A stretch of DNA of 22,676 nt, taken from JAFALX01 sp036378495 (GTDB lineage Bacteria; Chloroflexota; Dormibacteria; Aeolococcales; Aeolococcaceae). Of the stretch, positions 21,373 through 22,676 are shown one piece after another; the stretch's first letter is position 1, and every line of letters starts with the position of its first letter. A program made the position numbers and the translations under genes. The stretch spans positions 1 through 22,676 of the forward strand of contig DASUWI010000086.1 in assembly GCA_036378495.1 (NCBI GenBank). Direction: 5' to 3'. The notes beneath the pieces were generated by a model. The model worked only from the letters and a program-made list of their open reading frames with translations. It was not told where the DNA came from and did not search any database.

Positions 21373-21453
21373 CTGCGCTCACCGTAGCCGGATCGAGCCA
21401 AGCCCATCCATCCCTCGATGGGATGAACTTCCCCCGGCTGCGTCGGCTCGCGG

Positions 21454-22176
21454 TCAGGCGCGGCGGAGCTTGATGTCGAACTCCATCGTCGCCGAATCCT
21501 GGACGCTCACCAGTCCCGCAATCGACGGGGGCGTCATCCCGAAGCGTTCGAAGGGAAACGTGATCGACCCCGCGACCTCGATCTTGTTCGCCGACAGACG
21601 TGCGGTGAGCGGAATGGTGACTGTCTGTGTCGTGCCGTGAATGGTCAGCTTGCCGGTGGCTTGCACGGTGATGGTGCCGCCGCCGGTCGCGTTCGCCGGC
21701 AGCGAGATCGGCTGCGTCAGCTGGAAGGTGGCCCTGGGGTACGTGTCGCTCTGCAGCCCGTCGACGTGGATGCGCTGGTCGCGCATCGGCCGGTCGCTGG
21801 TCAACGTCGACACATCCACCGTCAGATTCGCTTCAGGCACCGTCAGCGCGCCGCTGGTCCCGGCGATCGTGACGGTGCCGGTGACGTCGGACGTGCGGCC
21901 CACCGCATCGCTCGGCGCGGGGAGGAAGCCGAGCTGCTCGCGCACGCGGTAGCCGGCGACCGATCCCGAGGCGATCGTCCAGGTCCCGGCAGCTCTGGTG
22001 GCCGATGCGGGGGAGGCCGACGGGTCGGCAGACGAACCCGCGGTGCTCAGCGTCAGCGGCGCCTTCGACGAGCCACCGAGGAGCCCGAGGTACACGCCGA
22101 GGAAACCGCCGGAGAGCACGACCACCACGGCGACGGCGACGGCGACGCGCCCGTGAGTCAGTCGGGGTGGATGCAC
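21454..22176 (-). CDS. YceI-like lipid-binding protein with N-terminal membrane anchor
   Basis: A 240-aa protein with a membrane helix at ~10-33 followed by a Ser/Ala linker and a YceI beta-barrel domain (~64-240). Family features are GTWTIASGSVAGYRVREQL at the start, LTVDVSTLTSDRPMRDQRIH, the DTYPRATFQL core motif, LTIHGTTQTVTIPL and the closing DSATMEFDIKL. YceI proteins bind isoprenoid-type lipids or quinones in the envelope. Start is GTG 22176; there is no obvious Shine-Dalgarno. It lies 40 nt downstream of the ApbE-like gene and is probably co-transcribed with it, a pairing seen in actinobacterial redox-envelope clusters. Confidence 0.92.
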   Translation of the reverse strand: MHPPRLTHGRVAVAVAVVVVLSGGFLGVYLGLLGGSSKAPLTLSTAGSSADPSASPASATRAAGTWTIASGSVAGYRVREQLGFLPAPSDAVGRTSDVTGTVTIAGTSGALTVPEANLTVDVSTLTSDRPMRDQRIHVDGLQSDTYPRATFQLTQPISLPANATGGGTITVQATGKLTIHGTTQTVTIPLTARLSANKIEVAGSITFPFERFGMTPPSIAGLVSVQDSATMEFDIKLRRA

Positions 22177-22216
22177 TGGCCCAAGCGTGCCGCATCCGCC
22201 TTGGGGCCCGATGTGG

Positions 22217-22676
22217 TCACTCTGTGAGAACGCTGGGAAGCGTGGCCGCGACGTCGTCGCCCATCTCCGGCCAGCCGCCGACGTGACGCACGGTGCCGTC
22301 TCGGCTCACGAGCCGCGCAGGAACGCCCCGCTCCGCCAGCCAGTCCTCCGCGTCACGCCCGAGCACGATCGCCGCGGTGCTCGCAGTGTTCGCCAGCACA
22401 CACGTGGGCGCTGTCGTGCTCACGGTGCGCCACACCACCGCGGCCGGCGCCCCGGTGCGCGGGTCGACGATGTGATGCATCGATCTGCCGGCGGCGGTCC
22501 AGGCGCGCACCGTGGTGCTCGACGTCGCCAGCCCGCCGCCGTCGATGGTCACGGTCTGGCCCGGCGAGTCCGGCGGCGCCGCGTGGTCGTCGGTGACGCG
22601 GACGCGCCAGCCGCCGGCCGGTGCCGGGCCCGCCACCGCGATGTCACCGCCGAGGTTGACCAGCACGCCGGCGCCC
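22217..22676 (-). CDS. FAD:protein FMN transferase (ApbE-like), 5' partial
   Basis: The C-terminal ~153 residues of an ApbE-type flavin transferase, which attaches FMN to Thr of exported redox proteins using FAD and Mg2+. The visible part starts GAGVLVNLGGDIAVAG (conserved FAD-site motif), then GGGLATSSTTVRAW, HHIVDPRTGAPA (typical HIIDPRTG motif) and SVLANTASTAAIVLG-like TCVLANTASTAAIVLGRDAE. These motifs are intact. The N-terminal part lies beyond the right edge. It is upstream of the YceI gene, so a flavoprotein substrate gene may lie further upstream outside the window. Confidence 0.93.
   Translation of the reverse strand, partial: GAGVLVNLGGDIAVAGPAPAGGWRVRVTDDHAAPPDSPGQTVTIDGGGLATSSTTVRAWTAAGRSMHHIVDPRTGAPAAVVWRTVSTTAPTCVLANTASTAAIVLGRDAEDWLAERGVPARLVSRDGTVRHVGGWPEMGDDVAATLPSVLTE

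Noticed and set aside
21403..21422. CCCATC/GATGGG hairpin after the YceI gene
   Set aside because: Only 6 bp with an 8-nt loop; expected by chance in this composition.
1..22676. CRISPR arrays, tRNA or rRNA genes, phage attachment sites
   Set aside because: No regularly spaced repeats, no tRNA-like cloverleaf or CCA end and no rRNA-like conserved blocks were seen on either strand.

Overview
The window is very GC-rich (about 70% by eye) and gene-dense. Its families (an ECF42-type sigma factor paired with a DGPF/YCII protein, an HD-GYP/LuxR regulator, an EccD-type ubiquitin-like domain, choice-of-anchor D surface protein, ApbE plus YceI) point to a high-GC actinobacterium. A soil Thermoleophilia/Solirubrobacterales-like lineage is my best guess, but it is an inference with no rRNA or marker gene to confirm it. 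Several genes have a TANNNT hexamer 6-8 nt before the start codon and no Shine-Dalgarno, which suggests common leaderless transcription. Others have perfect AGGAGG sites.

Layout. 1-866: the 3' part of an IS3-family element, whose right end sits inside a membrane-bound class III nucleotidyl cyclase gene (815-1987, minus) and cuts it off within the catalytic domain. 2143-2580: a VOC/glyoxalase-like protein with an apparent ATC in place of its start codon. 2741-3795: a small membrane protein divergent from an ArsR-type regulator, with a perfect 18-bp palindrome between them. 3692-5256 (minus): a DGPF/YCII protein and its ECF42-like sigma factor; the sigma gene overlaps the ArsR gene tail to tail. 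5353-5842: a possible gene remnant and a PH-like small protein. 5856-6770: a tandem GNAT protein.

6824-12902 (possibly to 14688) is the most unusual part. On the minus strand an OmpR-type regulator with Glu at the phosphorylation site is translationally coupled to a PqqD-domain/M50 membrane metalloprotease with a long C-terminal coiled coil. Divergently, across a 324-nt promoter region rich in symmetric repeats, lie a secreted and membrane-anchored choice-of-anchor D protein, two paralogous leader-core peptides (62 and 64 aa), a perfect 12-bp hairpin, and a fusion of an EccD/YukD-type ubiquitin-like domain to a MinD/EspI-like ATPase. The peptides share an LP-x-RLET-x-x-F motif and an almost uncharged tail carrying two Q-x-A-x-x-x-N units exactly 14 residues apart. 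A related Q-x-[AV]-x-x-x-N pair occurs in the mature N terminus of the surface protein. My hypothesis is a regulated system that makes, processes and displays a small hydrophobic, beta-rich peptide, either a RiPP-like product or a surface fibre/coat. I recognise no described system with this composition.

Downstream: an aldo/keto reductase-P-loop kinase-degenerate HAD fusion (12919-14688), a DUF2461 protein, an RtcB-like RNA ligase with a +1 frameshift near its 5' end, an ArsR-AHSA1-SRPBCC operon with an operator over its start codon, a cupin, a large HD-GYP/LuxR regulator, a small single-pass protein, a lipoprotein, and an ApbE-YceI pair that runs off the right edge.
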